A stretch of 64,000 nucleotides of DNA. Origin: Coniferiporia sulphurascens (Eukaryota; Basidiomycota; Agaricomycetes; Hymenochaetales; Hymenochaetaceae). Under the pieces are notes generated by a model, which was not told where the DNA came from, ran no database searches, and worked only from the letters and a program-made list of their open reading frames with translations. Location of the stretch: assembly GCA_002794785.1 (NCBI GenBank), contig NBBA01000011.1, positions 1,116,001 to 1,180,000 on the forward strand, read 5' to 3'. Shown here in pieces: positions 32,148-44,405 of this stretch (within the stretch, counting starts at the first letter, position 1; every line of letters starts with the position of its first letter). Both the position numbers and the translations under genes were made by a program.

Positions 32148-34421
32148 ATGCAGCCTCCGCAGGTTTTGATTGTAAGTCGTACCACTCGGCCTACTCCGTA
32201 AGCTTAGACTGTACGCTCCATTTTATTGTCCCGTACAGGTTGGATCAGGCCCAGCCGGGCTGGTCCTCGCGATCTCACTTTTGAAAAATGGTGTACCGGT
32301 TCGTATCATCGAGAAAGACGCACAGCATCACATAGGAGAAAGGGGTCGAGTAATCATGGTGAGGAGAGCTATCAGCGCGCAAATTGATACTACTACTCAC
32401 GTTCTAGCTATCCTCAAAAGCCTCGCGTCATGGAAATATACCACTTCCTTGGCGTGTTTGATGACATTAAGAATGCAGGAGCCCGGTGGCCTTATATGCA
32501 GTTCTTCGATCCCGAAGACCCGTACCGTGTAAAGTCGACCGAGATTATGCTGGAAGAGGTCGAGCCTACTCCGGCATTTCCAATAGTAAGTAATAAGTCT
32601 CCCTCATTGATTTCCCGAAGACCGCTCCTGAATCAATATTGGCATTTCAGACAAAAGGCGTAATGCTAGGACAGTGGCAGCATCAAAGTATACTCAGAAG
32701 TCATGTTGAAGCGCTCGGGGGAAACATTGAGCTCGCACGGCCTTAGTGGGCATTGAACAAACGGAGAGTGGCGCAACTGCCTTTATCTCAACAAGTATAA
32801 ATGGTGAAGAAGTGACGCAGAAGGAAAGCTTCAGATATATCATAGGCGCAGACGGGGCAAGAAGTTTGTCGTATTCTTGACGGTACCGGCCCCTCTTTTC
32901 ACGTCGCAGCCATTTTTATCAGGCACTGTACGAAAGAGCTTGAATGTCGACTTCATAGGGGAGACGCAAGGAGAAGGTAAGCTGTACGTGGTGGACGCCG
33001 AGATAGAGGGAATAGAAAAGATACTGGTGCGATTCAATCTTGAAGGTCTATGATAGGTCATCTGAGACTTCGCTGTCTAGGAGTTTCGACTATGGGGAGG
33101 GCCGCAAAAGACGATGTTGGTCCCCAACTTCATCTGTTCGAAGCAATGTGCTCATTTTTCTCGCGGTAGGGTTGTTCTCATGCCTACCTCGAGGCCGAGG
33201 GTTTTCCAGATTATAATGTCTGGTCCAAACGTGGACTTCCATGCCCTGAAAAATGGCAAGGGCGTCGAAGCCTTCCAGGCAGAGCTACGAGCGCACACGC
33301 GACGGAGTGAACTAAAAGTTGTAGAAATCACATGGCAGGCAGAATGGAGGTGAGAGACGTCGATAATTCATCCCCGATCATGCTTTGATAGGTTTGGCCA
33401 GACCTAACTTGCGTATACTGAAACAATTTCGCGTCGGAAATGTGTTCATCATCGGAGGTGCGTAGCGGTTTAGCCAGATGTCGGTTATGTGCAACCGGAG
33501 ACCTTTGAGCACAATAGACGCGGCACACGTTCAATCTCCTGCGGGTGCACAAGGCATGAATGCCGCTATACAGGATGCAGTGAGTGCATATTTTCTTCCT
33601 GTGGAAAAAACGCGGCTCACATCGCTGGACGAAAGTTCAATCTAGGCTGGAAGCTCGCGTGCACACTCAAAGGACAAGCTACACCGTCCCTCCTTGACTC
33701 CTACGAGACTGAGCGACTCCCCGCCAACGCTGAGATGCTCAAAGTGACAGCTGAGCTACACGGCGAAACGTATTTGAAGGACGCAGGATACGCAGGATTC
33801 TCCACCGCCGGAACAACCCCGCCCATCGCGAATAAAATTAACCCGTGGTTCCGGCCTCGGGAGCTCTTCCAGCTCGATCTCAACTACCGCTGGAGTCCTG
33901 TCATATTTGATGAGCGGTTCGAATCTGTGACTAAATCAAATCGATATGATGTGTATGGAACAAAGAAAGACAATGGCGGTTTACGCGCTGGTGATCGTGC
34001 ACCAGATGCCCCGGACCTCATCGTATTAGCCACTGCCGCAGCTGGATTAGGAGAAAGAGCGCCGATACGACTTTTCGATATAATAAAGCCGACATCGCAT
34101 ACCGCGCTAATCTTCTCGACCTTACATTTCTTGGATGAGACTCGTGCGTGGACCCTCGACCTTCTGAAAAATTTGGCACCCGGACTGGTGTGCACGGCAC
34201 TTGTCTTCCCATCAAGCGCGCCGGTCGACAACAGCTATTTATCCACTCTTGATGCAGATTACGTCCTTAAAGATGCTAAAGAGAATGCTTTCAAAAGCTA
34301 TGGAGTGTTCGGCGATGCGGTTGTTGTTGTCATCGTTCGTCCAGATGGTATGATTGGGGCATTTGCGACGACCGCAAGAGGTATCGAGAAGTACTTTTCT
34401 GTAGTCTGCGGCTCCAAGTAG
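32148..34421 (+). CDS. FAD-dependent aromatic-ring monooxygenase, one apparent frameshift
   Basis: Family related to phenol 2-monooxygenase and pentachlorophenol-type hydroxylases: NADPH- and FAD-dependent ring hydroxylation, usually in catabolism or secondary metabolism. Start ATG 32148; after an intron at 32172 the N-terminus reads MQPPQVLIVGSGPAGLVLAI (GxGxxG, FAD) and RIIEKD. Next come GRVIMPRVMEIYHFLGV, LGQWQHQSILRSHVEALGG, GADGARSTVRKSLN, RVGNVFIIGGDAAHVQSPAG (GD motif) and NLGWKLACTLKG. The C-terminus has the thioredoxin-like tail (RAGDRAPDAPDL... to VVCGSK, stop 34421). About eight introns. In GGNIELA / TALVGIEQ near 32736 one base appears to be missing, creating a TAG; the flanks continue perfectly in the next frame. 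So either a young pseudogene or a base error. Confidence 0.8.
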
Positions 34422-34810
34422 GGAATATACCTTTAATAAAAATGTAAAAATATGCCTTGACCAATGGAAGATAGCTGATCACTCCATTATCGGACTTCCG
34501 AATCTAGAATAAAGTCTGCAACCATATGGCAAAAAAGGGATTCGGAACAAAAACCAAATGATGATCAGATCGACGACGTGATCGGCATCAATAATTGCAC
34601 GTGCTCGATCAACCACTCGTCAGGGATCAAACGGCAGGTCTCAGTGGTCAGAGGCAGTTCGATATGTCGTCGTTACGGAAATGCACACAGTAAAATAAAG
34701 AGAGTATCAACCACGGACTAGCTATGAAAACAATCACTTTTCCAAACAACGCCGACGTAGCTCGCATTGCCTGAGGATTTTTGCCGACACCCCTTTACGT
34801 CCATTCCCCT
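34422..34810. other. Convergent spacer, FAD monooxygenase and SURF4
   Basis: 389 bp between two gene ends facing each other. An AATAAA-like stretch lies just after 34430. Nothing else seen. Confidence 0.4.
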
Positions 34811-36079
34811 CTAGTACACTTTCTTCTTTTCGTCCACCGACAGACCACCAGGGCCCATGTTGACGAGAAGCAAAAGTCCGCCGACAATTGCTAAAGAACA
34901 TGAGGTTGTGAATATAGGCCCTACCGAAGGTGCACACAAAAGGACAAGAAGCACTCACACAGCGTTTGGAAGAAATCATACTTGAGGAAGTCGCGCTGGG
35001 GGTGTGCAGAGTGCACGGACCAGAAGTTGTTTGCGATGACGTTGAAAACGCTGAGGACGACGACGAGGAAAGCAGCAGACCATTTGGCCTTGAAGCCCAC
35101 GGCAACCATAACGCACGCAACGAGACCAACTATGGAAACGAACACGCGAGCAATGCTCCAGCTGCCCTGAATAATGAACCCAAGGAAGAGGAAAATGAGC
35201 AGCACGCGGCCGGCAAGAAGGAAGCTATAGAAGATCACGTCAGCCGCAGCACGTAGAAACCAGTACCAAACACATTGGGGGGAGAAAAGAGCTGACGCAC
35301 TATTTCTTCCGGTCCGTCTCACTGATGCTCGGGAGTCCTGCGAATGGCTTCTTCCTGCTAATCATGGAATCACTGAAGACCATGAAGAGACCACCCATGA
35401 CGGAAAGGTTTCGCAGGAAGAAAGTGAGGTCAAAGATGAGTCCGTAACCGAAGCCTTGGATAACAACCACGCCCAGCAGTCCCATAACAGCGTATTCAGT
35501 GTGTCGTTTGGTAATGACCGCGCCTGACCCAATTAACATAATCTAAGGAGAAAAGAGAAGCGTGAATACAACTGATATTAAAATGCTAAAGTCCGCATTT
35601 GCGGCCTAGCCTCGTTCCGCTGGAACAGGAATGGAAGCAACGAGCACGGACTCACAACAATATTGACCAGCAAAAAAGTATGTGAAAGCCCCCAGGGAAA
35701 TTTCCTGTGTCTGTAAAAGACGAGCCGTCAGGACCTTCCCGGCACTGAGTTGGGCGGGTTCAACCGACCTCTGCAAGTACCACAACTGGTCCCCCCATTG
35801 AGTGGTGATTCGCCACGCGTCTTCAAGGAAAGTGACGACAATGAGGAAGCGCCCTATGGCAGGTAGATGTGGCTTAAGAGGCTGCGAGTACACCTCAATG
35901 TAGTCCTCGACTTGAGACGAAATAGCGCGCAGCTTGTCGAGGGGGTTGTCCGAATCCGGGTTCGCTGCACGAAAGCCGCTGCTGGGACGCGAGTTTGAGA
36001 AGCCATGGGGGTCAGGACTGTAGCCAGCATTGTAGCTCGAGGCGCTAGTCGGACGTGCGATATTTATACGGGAAGTCAT
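34811..36079 (-). CDS. ER cargo receptor of the SURF4/Erv29 family
   Basis: Multi-pass ER-Golgi protein that loads soluble cargo into COPII vesicles. Start 36079 gives a Ser/Pro-rich cytosolic N-terminus, then DYIEVYSQPLKPHLPAIGRF and FLEDAWRI, the hallmark of the family. Membrane segments follow: YAVMGLLGVVVIQGFGYGL, RNLSVMGGLFMVFSDSM, RVLLIFLFLGFIIQG, IVGLVACVMVAVGFKAKWSA, FLVVVLSVFNVIANNFW and GGLLLLVNMGPGG. The end is DEKKKVY, a C-terminal dilysine (Lys at -3 and -4) fitting COPI retrieval. Several introns; stop at 34811. No defects seen. Upstream is the tail of the SNF2 gene, 682 bp away, same strand. Confidence 0.92.
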
Positions 36080-36761
36080 GGCGAGGACAAGCAGTTGTGG
36101 GATGCGTCCGACGACGAAAATGCGAAAGAAAGGAGAAAAGGAGTTTGGGTGGATACGTCGTCGTTGTCGCGTCGTGGAACCGCCGAAGTGATGAGCTGGC
36201 CAATGTCACGATTACATAATATATTCACGTGATTTGATTTTACCTCGTTCGTACGTAAGAGCAGTATTCGCTCCGGCTGTCCGCAGCGAAAAGCCGCATT
36301 TGTGACTTGCATTAAATTCAACGACCACAGGAAGAAATTGTATTGTTATTACCGCGCGAGTTAATGATTGGACGAAGGCGTTTTGCGTTGCGGTGAAAGC
36401 CTGGTGGGATACCGCAGAGGAGCACCGACCCACTGCCAGGTCGGCGTTCAAGTGCCCATCCAACGTTGCGGTTCGAATGGGCAAGTCAAACTGTCAAACT
36501 CTAGCAACTTAGCAAGCAACTTACAAATTTCGGGAAAGGAACATATTTTTCGAAGTGGATAAGTGAACAAAAAAGAGCAAAATGTGCTACAAATAGTAGG
36601 CGAACAGGTAGAGTACGATCAGTACAAGGTATAACGTAGCAATAATCATAATCCATATGACTACCGTGTCAGGGAGGTTTAGTAAGTAAGTTAATAAGGC
36701 TGTTCATCAGAATTCGGAGTGTTCTTTGAATTTAGTACGGAGTTTCAGTATATGCATACGT
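36080..36761. other. Spacer between SURF4 and the SNF2 gene
   Basis: Contains the SURF4 promoter and the SNF2 3' flank. A GGTTCGAAT string at 36471-36479 resembles a tRNA T-loop, but no cloverleaf can be folded around it. No gene supported. Confidence 0.4.
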
Positions 36762-39700
36762 CTATCTGGCGGTTTGGCCTCCGAGAACTTGACCTCTATG
36801 GTCAAGATTGAACACTGAGAAACCAGAATTAGCAAAGAATTGAGTAATAGGCATATGAAACACAACGCACGGTTTGCAAGCTCGCGAACGGTCAGACCTG
36901 GTCAAACGACATTAGTCGATAATCGTATCAAGCTGTCAGCAAATCACTTACGTCCAATCTTTCTGCCGTTTCCCTCTCCAAGACTACCATCGGCAAGGTT
37001 TTTCTGAAGACGGTCTAAGTAAAGGGGGGGTCGACACGGCATTGCACTCCTATACATTACCTTTTTCTCTTGCATGGCAAGCACACGGTCCTCAACCGTA
37101 TTGTTGATAACGAGCCTCTCAACGACTACGGGACGAGTTTGGCCAAGACGGTGTACACGGTCAAATGCTTGACTTTCAACCGCCTCACTCCACCCAAGGT
37201 CTAAAGAGATGACCCCTGATAATAACGATGACTTTAGTATATTCCTTGGTCACTTAATGAAGCAGACGTACTATTGGCACGAGTCAAGTTCTATGATATT
37301 AAGGGGACTGAGAAAAATAATTCTTGAGATGAATATTTGTTTGCTCACTAAACCAACACCCCCGCATTTCAGACTCATCAACAGGACACGCGCGCCGCTC
37401 TTTTTCATGAACGTTCGAATAGCTTTGTCTCTCTTCTCCCGAGACATGTCACCTTGAAACCTAAACGAACTAGGTTGACAATCATGCTGCAGGACAGTGT
37501 GACGGAGTACGCACCTCACGTGCCCGATCGATTTAGTGGTAAGATAATTAGAAACGAGCTCGAGGCACTGTGTCCATTGCGAAATTATCATAGTCTTAAA
37601 GTGGTCATTAGTTGCAAGAAGTGAAGGGGGGAAGCGAACACGCCGTGTACCTTCTCATTGGGATAGTCTTCTGCCCACTTCAGCAGGCTTTCCATCATGT
37701 GCTGTAGTATTTGGACATCAGTCATATAACCAGGCTTCATATTACAAGGGACGTGCCATCATTTTTGTGGAAGGCAACATCCTTGACAACACCTTGATAT
37801 CGCCGATATCCGACACTGCAGGCTGTTTGTGAATACCGATAATGACACTATCATTGTCGCTATCACTGTCATGATCGATTGGGGAAGAAGCACGACGTTT
37901 CCCAAGTCTCTTTTTGAGAGTGCGCCGAGCGTCTTTCTCTTCCTCATCTTCATCACTTTGCACAATAAAATCGCTTAAGTCATCATCACTGTCGTTATCC
38001 GTGCCGCGTCCATCTTCATCGGAGTCAAGGATCCGTCGCTTCTTTAGTGCTCTCTTCGTTCCTTGCTTCGAGTTCGACTTGCGACTCGGCTTCGATTTCG
38101 GTTTGTTCTGACTGCTGTGGGAAGACAGAAGCATAGTAATATCTGGCATTTCCTCGTCATCTGTGCCTGGCTTTACACCGAGAAAGTGCTCCTGCTCCTC
38201 GACCTTCGGCCCAAACTTGGCAATGGCGAGCTCATCGTCACTGGGTTCGAAAACTTCACGTGAGAACATTTTGTCCCTGCGGATGGTTGCACGGCATGTC
38301 GGGCCTAATAATAAGAGTGAAAACCGTGAAGGGATAAGACTCATCAACATAGCATACATGGGCGTTCATTTGGATCTGGGTGCTCAGCATCCACATCCTG
38401 CCGGGCCTTGAATACTTCATCTAGTTAAGGTCAGACAAAAAGGTCGTATATCGCGGGGATTCTCACTTACCTATGCAGCAGCGGCAAAAGAAATGCATAC
38501 AAGGTGTGACCACCGCGTCGGTCAGGACATCATAGCAGATTGGACAATCCTCATTCTCAACAGAAGCGTCCACCGACTGCAGAATGATTAGGACCTTCCT
38601 GAGAAAATCAAGAAGGGCTTGAGACGTACTTGCAGTTCCGCAGCCATGCGTTCTAAGGCTATGGTTTTCAGCTTAGACTTTATTTTGTTGACAAAATCAC
38701 GTCCGAGCCTCGTTTGGGCGGCAATTAGCTCATCACGCTTATCCATTCCTGAGTTTTCGAGGTCTTCATCAATAATAACTCCATCTTGCTCCGTGATCAA
38801 TGACGTATGGGAGCAGACTTGACGCAGGCGGAGTAACAAGACGAGAACTATTTATTATCAGTGTTGAATTCTTCGTGAAGAATGCAAGAAGGGTGAATTG
38901 TTACCATGCACATAGTTCTTCAGAACGGTACCCTCGCGGAGATACTTATTGAAAATTTGTTGGCTCCGTGTCTCAACCTTCAGGCAGAGACGTTCAATAA
39001 GGACAAAGGTATACGACTCATACTTTGAGCTTACCATGTTATAGATCTCGCGTTCGTCTGGAGTGAATTCCAATTTGTGCAGTTGAACATCCTTTGGGGG
39101 AAGCTCGACCAGTCGTCTACCGTCGAGTAGTGTATCCTTTTTGCGTCTAAGAAGGCATGTGTTGAAGATGGCCTGCAGCTTCTTGGTAGCCTCGTCAGCT
39201 GCGCATAAATGCGTAAGAAAGATAGCTTCATTTAATCGACGAACGAGACTAACGTTGTCTTTTCTCGAACTTTGTAATATGATTGTTGAACTCCTCCTGA
39301 TCTGCGAAATCTAATCAGCGCACACACAATCTTCATAATCACGTCGTGTATTCACCATCCCAAGGCCGAATCTGCAAAAATCTGATTAAAGGATACGCAT
39401 CTCCAAGGCTATTGGTAATCGGAGTACTGTCATATAATGAGAATCCCGAACTCTCACACGTATTCAGGAACCTACCCGGTCAAGCACCACCTGTATGTCG
39501 CGGTGAGGTCCGCGACGGCGCGTGATACACCTAAATAAGGGTAAGGACGGGTCCAATGTATGTGCATACAAGCGACCTACGGGTGCGCTTATTTCGAATG
39601 TTTTGAGCTTCATCGAGAACCACCCTGTACCACTGAAACGAGAAAGTCAACTATTATCTCAAGTGCTCACATAAAGGAGTAAATGAAACTTACATTTACG

Positions 39701-41341
39701 GCGAGCAAAAGCCCCGCTATAGAGTGGAATAAGAACATGTAAGCAGGATGGGCTTGGGCGACAGATTCTCACGTTTCTGTCGTTTCTTCTGTTCTTCTTC
39801 CTCACTATCGTCAACTACGAATGGACTGCTTCTGCTCTTCTTATTCTTCTCTTTCTGTCTCCTCCTTTCTTCTATCTTCCTCTCTTCTCTCTCATAGTCG
39901 GGCCATTCTAAGGCTAATGTCTATGTTGTCCGTTTGCTGAGTGTAGGCCTTAACAGAGTGAAAACGGACATACGCTGAAAGTTGTAAGAACCACATCGTT
40001 CTTTTGAAGTTCCTTTCTGTGCTTTGCCTTCCCAGCACCATGATAAATAAGAACGGAAAGGTTATCTGTTGTCTTCGTTTCTATCTCAAGCTTCCATTGG
40101 CCTAAAAGGGCGAGAGGGGCGACAATGAGCGTTGTTTTAATAGCAGGGTCGGTTGAGCGATTGGCCATCATTGTAGCAATCCTGTATACGTTAAGTCGGA
40201 AGTATGCGGACAACTTCGGAATTTAATACTTACATTTGAACAGTCTAATCGTCAAAGCAACGGATTGTCAGTTGAACCTCATGAATCGATCTTAATAAGG
40301 TAGGCACAAACCTTTCCCAAACCCATCTCGTCGCTTAGGATACCCCCTTTACTTGCGCTCTTCTCTTTGTCGAGCATCCAAGCGACTCCAATAGCCTGAT
40401 GAGGCATCAAAGTAATGTCCATTCCCGGAAAGGGTGTATTAAGGTTTGGAAGATTGAGGCGCTTCAAGGATTTCGCAACGGACGCATTACCATCAAACAG
40501 TTCTGCATTACCAGCCTCATGGAAAAAACGGTGAAGACTAAAACCGCGTCGTTACAGCGAGTAATTAATGATTGAGAAGGACTTACTCTTCAATCCGTGT
40601 GACTGGGTCTCTGAACCGGTCTCTGATGCGTCCGAAATTCTGCGTGTCGCCGTCCTCGTCATCGTAGTAGTGGTTTGCTACCCCTGTGAGGGGATGTACG
40701 GCTAACGCATCCGGTATGACCGAAAGACGTTCCATGACCGGATACACCGGGTCATCCGCCATCCCTCTCCACGCAGGAACTGGGGGAGCGGGGAGCTGGA
40801 CACTCGAACTTGATGCAGCAAGAGCTGCCGGGACCTGAAGGACGGCGGAATCTAGTGACCCAACAACTTCTGGGATAGTTCTATCCAGTTCAGGGGTGAC
40901 TGCAACGGCGCCATTTATACGAAGCGTTGCTGATGACCTGTTGAAATCGAAATCGTACGGCGAAGGGGGAACTTCCATTCCGGCCCCAAGTACCTTCGGT
41001 GAGCCTTTTACTCTAGCACCGGTCATTGCAGGCTGCGAGAAGACTCGTAAAGGCTGTTGTGGAGTCTGCGTGGGGACGACATCCTCGTCGCTGTCAGACA
41101 CATTTATAGACCCGTCAAGATCTTCTTCAAGAGATCGCTTCGCTGGAATCGACTTGCTCGGCCCAGCTGTACTAGTGACCCAAAGACGACCAATAGTAGT
41201 AGAGGCAGAAGCAGCAAGGCGGTGAAAGACATCTTTCAGCATTGGTTGGCCAGAGTCAGTCGACGCAGATGAATTGCTCTGTATGTGATATTAGCGAAGG
41301 GGGAGTGCAACCTGGCATGTCCGTACATTACTTCGGCTCAT
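36762..41341 (-). CDS. SNF2-family ATPase with RING finger, ULS1/Rad5-like
   Basis: Nuclear DNA translocase with ubiquitin-ligase RING, of the group including ULS1 (SUMO-targeted), Rad5 and Rad16. In order: disordered N-terminus; LMPHQAIGVAWMLD; Walker A KGGILSDEMGLGK; TLIVAPLALLGQW; DEAQ box VVLDEAQNIRN; WCLTGTPIT; LLRRKKDTLLDGRRL; LRQVCSH; C3HC4 RING DCPICYDVLTDAVVTPCMHF...RPCPTCR between the two helicase lobes; an acidic Lys-rich insert with DSDNDSVIIGI, a plausible SUMO-interacting motif; then TMIISQWTQCLELVSNYL, FQGDMSREKRDKAI and LLMSLKCGGVGLN, the Q-rich DRVHRLGQ end and a tail GQVLGGQTAR, stop 36762. Many introns. ATG 41242 is in frame with the N-terminal exon; ATG 41341 with an intron after three codons is possible, though its splice phase is not clean. 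ULS1 is favoured by insert and SIM; orthology is not proven. Confidence 0.85.
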
Positions 41342-41727
41342 GTCCCGGCTAGGCGCTGACGTCTGAATACGAGCGCGGCGGTACGCTTTGTGGGTGGGGT
41401 GATCATTAATATGCGTCTTTTTTTGGACACGTGGTTGGCAAATGTGTTCTACAAAAGGAATTGATTTTGCGCACTCTGTAACTCATCAAGCTTCCAACAC
41501 CGTCGTTCTTGCCACCATCGGCGACTTTAGAATTCTTCGTTAGTTGTATCCGTAATTGTCCACAGCCATCTTCCAAACATGTCACAACTCCGACTGATAT
41601 TAATATTAGTTTAGGAACGACTTTGAGAAAATCTTATAAGTACTCACAACCACGGCCTGGCTGTGTTGTGATGAAAAACTGAGAAAGGCAATTAGCAGGA
41701 ATTCGATGGAATAAGGTTGAGCAATAT
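41342..41727. other. Spacer upstream of the SNF2 gene
   Basis: Promoter of the SNF2 gene and 3' flank of the small gene to the right. No coding signal or repeat seen. Confidence 0.4.
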
Positions 41728-42118
41728 TCATAAAGCAATAAAATAGACGCGCAACCGCGTGTAAAACGCGTCTTTGCGCGCTTCTAGCGCCAGTATTATG
41801 AGCGGCTAAATGAATCACGATTCTAGACAAAGACGCCCCTCCGACAACAACAAGGACGACGTTGACGGCGACGACAACAGAGCAGGTGAATCAATATGCG
41901 TACGTACCTTAGTGTCATCCGGAAAAATGGATATATGTCTTTTGAGCTCGGCAAGAAAGGCGCTCGGAACTGCGGAGTCCTGTAAGAACCACTAATTAGC
42001 GTTCTCCGCGGGCGCGACGGGAGAAGACAGAAGCGCGTACATTAATGTCGACTAGCAGCTGCAGCTGCTTCTTCGCAAGCGCGAAGACCTCAGCTTCCGA
42101 CCTCCTAGGCGAGGACAT
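41728..42118 (-). CDS. Small hypothetical protein (75 residues, three exons)
   Basis: Three exons join in phase 0 with good splice sites: 42118-42041, 41979-41908 and 41805-41728. The product starts MSSPRRSEAEVFALAKKQLQ, continues DSAVPSAFLAELKRHISIFP and ends ARKDAFYTRLRVYFIAL before TGA. It looks like two or three amphipathic helices. I do not recognise the family, and further exons downstream cannot be excluded. Clean phase and absence of stops support a real gene; no function is proposed. Confidence 0.5.
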
Positions 42119-42708
42119 CGTCAAAGACGACGATGGGCAAAGATGGGCGGGAACGGGAGCGGCAGTCGTTGAGGAAGTCGCGGTTGAAGAAAGAGGGCGA
42201 CAAGTCGAGCGCGTACTACAGATGAGACGCGTCCTCGCTTAAATGTCAGGGACACACGGAGATTGCCGATTAGTCGTGCAGTGTATAGTAATATGATCGG
42301 CGTCGCAGCCAGTAGGCGATTGCTTAAAAACACGAAGTTGTTGACTCGAAGCGCCGATGAGTCGGTTCCTAAACGGTAGTCTCCTAAAGTGCCTCCTAGG
42401 CCTGTCGATAGCACGGCAGTTGGGATGAGGCTAGTAGGTATTGAGGCGACTGCGTTCGTGTATAAATAAACACGCATTTTAAACGCTCGCCTCTCACCGC
42501 CTGCCACAGCTCAGCCAACCACAGTGCAGTGGCTATGCGCATCATAACGAGCCACTTTCTCGCCTCGGATCTCGTCTCTCATGTTGCAACCGTATCTGTA
42601 TATTTACGGTGTCACCGCTAGCCAACTACAATATTATACGCAAGGAAACTTAGTACTCAAAAATTTCTGACTTGTACATAGACGCCCTTGGGTTATACTA
42701 CCGGCGAA
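42119..42708. other. Spacer, no gene supported
   Basis: A 128-codon minus-strand frame (42121-42507) overlaps the promoter of the small gene and has no domain. TATAAATA at 42461-42468 could be a promoter element. No RNA gene could be folded. Confidence 0.4.
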
Positions 42709-43899
42709 TTAAAGTCTTCTCACGCACCACACCATCGAGTGCCTCTTCGTCAGAGGGTCGTCGGCGTCTCCTTCGAAGCCCCGACCACGCCACGGGTCCT
42801 TGTACTCAAGCGCTGCCTCAGCAGCCACCGTCCCCTTTTCAAATACTTCTCCGTTCCATAGCGCACACCAGTCTTCTGGACTGTAGCAGTGTATCTGTGT
42901 CTTGCGCACCGTAAGCTTCTTAGTTCCAGAAACAGGTGTGGAACTGTGGGTTCCAAATATGAAAGACCCCGGAATAGGCGATAGGAGCGATGCAAGCGCC
43001 TTCGCTGCGGCGATTTGCTCTGCCTTCTCAAATAGATGAAAGAAGGAGGAGACATGAATCGCGGAGACGTGGCCTTGAAGAGGGGTCAACGAGGTGAGCA
43101 TCGAAAGCGTTGGATGGGGCGTGGTTGGAGGCGAATAATGAGGCGATGCAGGCGCTATGTGCAATGGGTCAAATACGTTGCCCTGGACAAATGGAATGGG
43201 GCAGGACTCGGGCGTTGATTTGAAAAGCCTGTGCCCAAGGTCCCAGAACGCTATGAATGTATTAAACTCAGAATCTTCTGGAAAAGGTGTCGGAACTACC
43301 TTTCTCGAGATCGCAAGCTAGCACATTTTCCTTCGGATATCCGTCCGCAATGGCTTTGCGAGCATCGTTTCCAACTACAATATATGCACATTGATATTGT
43401 AAATCGGCTTCATCGATGCACAATTACTCACAACAACAGGCGTAGTCAATGAATATCGCATCGGGTCTCTTTGTTCCCAGCGCTAAGAGATCGCTGTATG
43501 CAGGCAGACGTGATATTTTCAGCCTAGATGACAATCAAACCAGCTTCTTTAGCAGTGTTGCGGCGAGACCCTCAGTCTACTATTACTCACGTAAGGAAAC
43601 CAAATGCCTGAATGCATCTGTAATTAACCACCTGATTTAATGATAGATCAAGCGTCAAGTATCAATTTCCATTTGTTCGCAGAAACAGAGCATGAGACAA
43701 TGATTCAACAAGCACTTACCTCCCACGCCTCCGCCTGCACTGTTAACACATGCTGCTTCAGCTCTTCATCATCTTCGATTCCTGTTTGACCCTTCAGAAA
43801 CGCAGTTTCTTCTGGCAACGGCGCGAACAGGCCGGGATCAAGGGCATGCGGTGAGCTGGCCTGTGCAACGGCCGCATTATTGTCACCCTTGCTTGTCAT
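42709..43899 (-). CDS. SAM-dependent methyltransferase (class I)
   Basis: Start at 43899 (MTSKGDNNAAVAQASS, then LFAPLPEETAFLKGQTGIED) followed by at least four short introns. Visible motifs: FIDYACC-VGNDARKAIADGYP (SAM-binding motif I region, degenerate glycine pattern), NVLACDLEKEF (acidic residue of motif II), then IPFVQGNVFDP, HVSAIHVSSFFHLFEKAEQ (motif IV/V), LLSPIPGSFIFGTH, and a C-terminal MVWCVRRL, stop 42709. This layout is common in basidiomycete small-molecule methyltransferases near natural-product genes, but no biosynthetic core gene is nearby. Substrate unknown. Intron borders approximate. Confidence 0.75.
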
Positions 43900-44405
43900 C
43901 GCGGCGCGGATAGCTTTAAGCAGATACACAGGTTAGATGGGCGTCTAGCACCGGAACCAATGAACACGACGATGCGTGGTGGGGGTCTGGGGACCCTTTG
44001 ACGCGATTCAGAGGGTGTGTGGGTGGGCCAGTAAGTAGATAGGTGATTTTTAAGGAACGGCCCCTAGCCTTATCCGCAGGCGAAAGCACACGACACAGTA
44101 CCAAAAATAAGCATAACTGAGACAAATCGCACTTCAGAGCCACGAATACATCATGCCGCGGTGCCTGGTGCCAGTGGTCGAACGCATCGATTTACTGCGC
44201 GGTGCGTCTAGAAATAGCTGAAACCGGCAACATGACAAATTACATAATGCATTACTAAACTAGTATACAGACATGCATATGGGCAGGGGAAAATCACAAG
44301 TAATAACTTTACAAAAGCACCAAGCGTCCATTGCACAAGAAAGGATGACACTGACAGATGGGACGCTCATAGAGCTCTCATCTAACTTCCAGGCTCTTCG
44401 CGCGA
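43900..44405. other. Spacer, no gene supported
   Basis: Upstream region of the methyltransferase and 3' flank of the RTA1-like gene, both on the minus strand. Nothing recognised. Confidence 0.4.

Noticed and set aside
36380..36490. tRNA-like GGTTCGAAT string
   Set aside because: No acceptor, D or anticodon stem can be formed around it on either strand.
42121..42507. 128-codon minus-strand frame
   Set aside because: No domain; it overlaps the promoter of the small gene and the composition is not protein-like.
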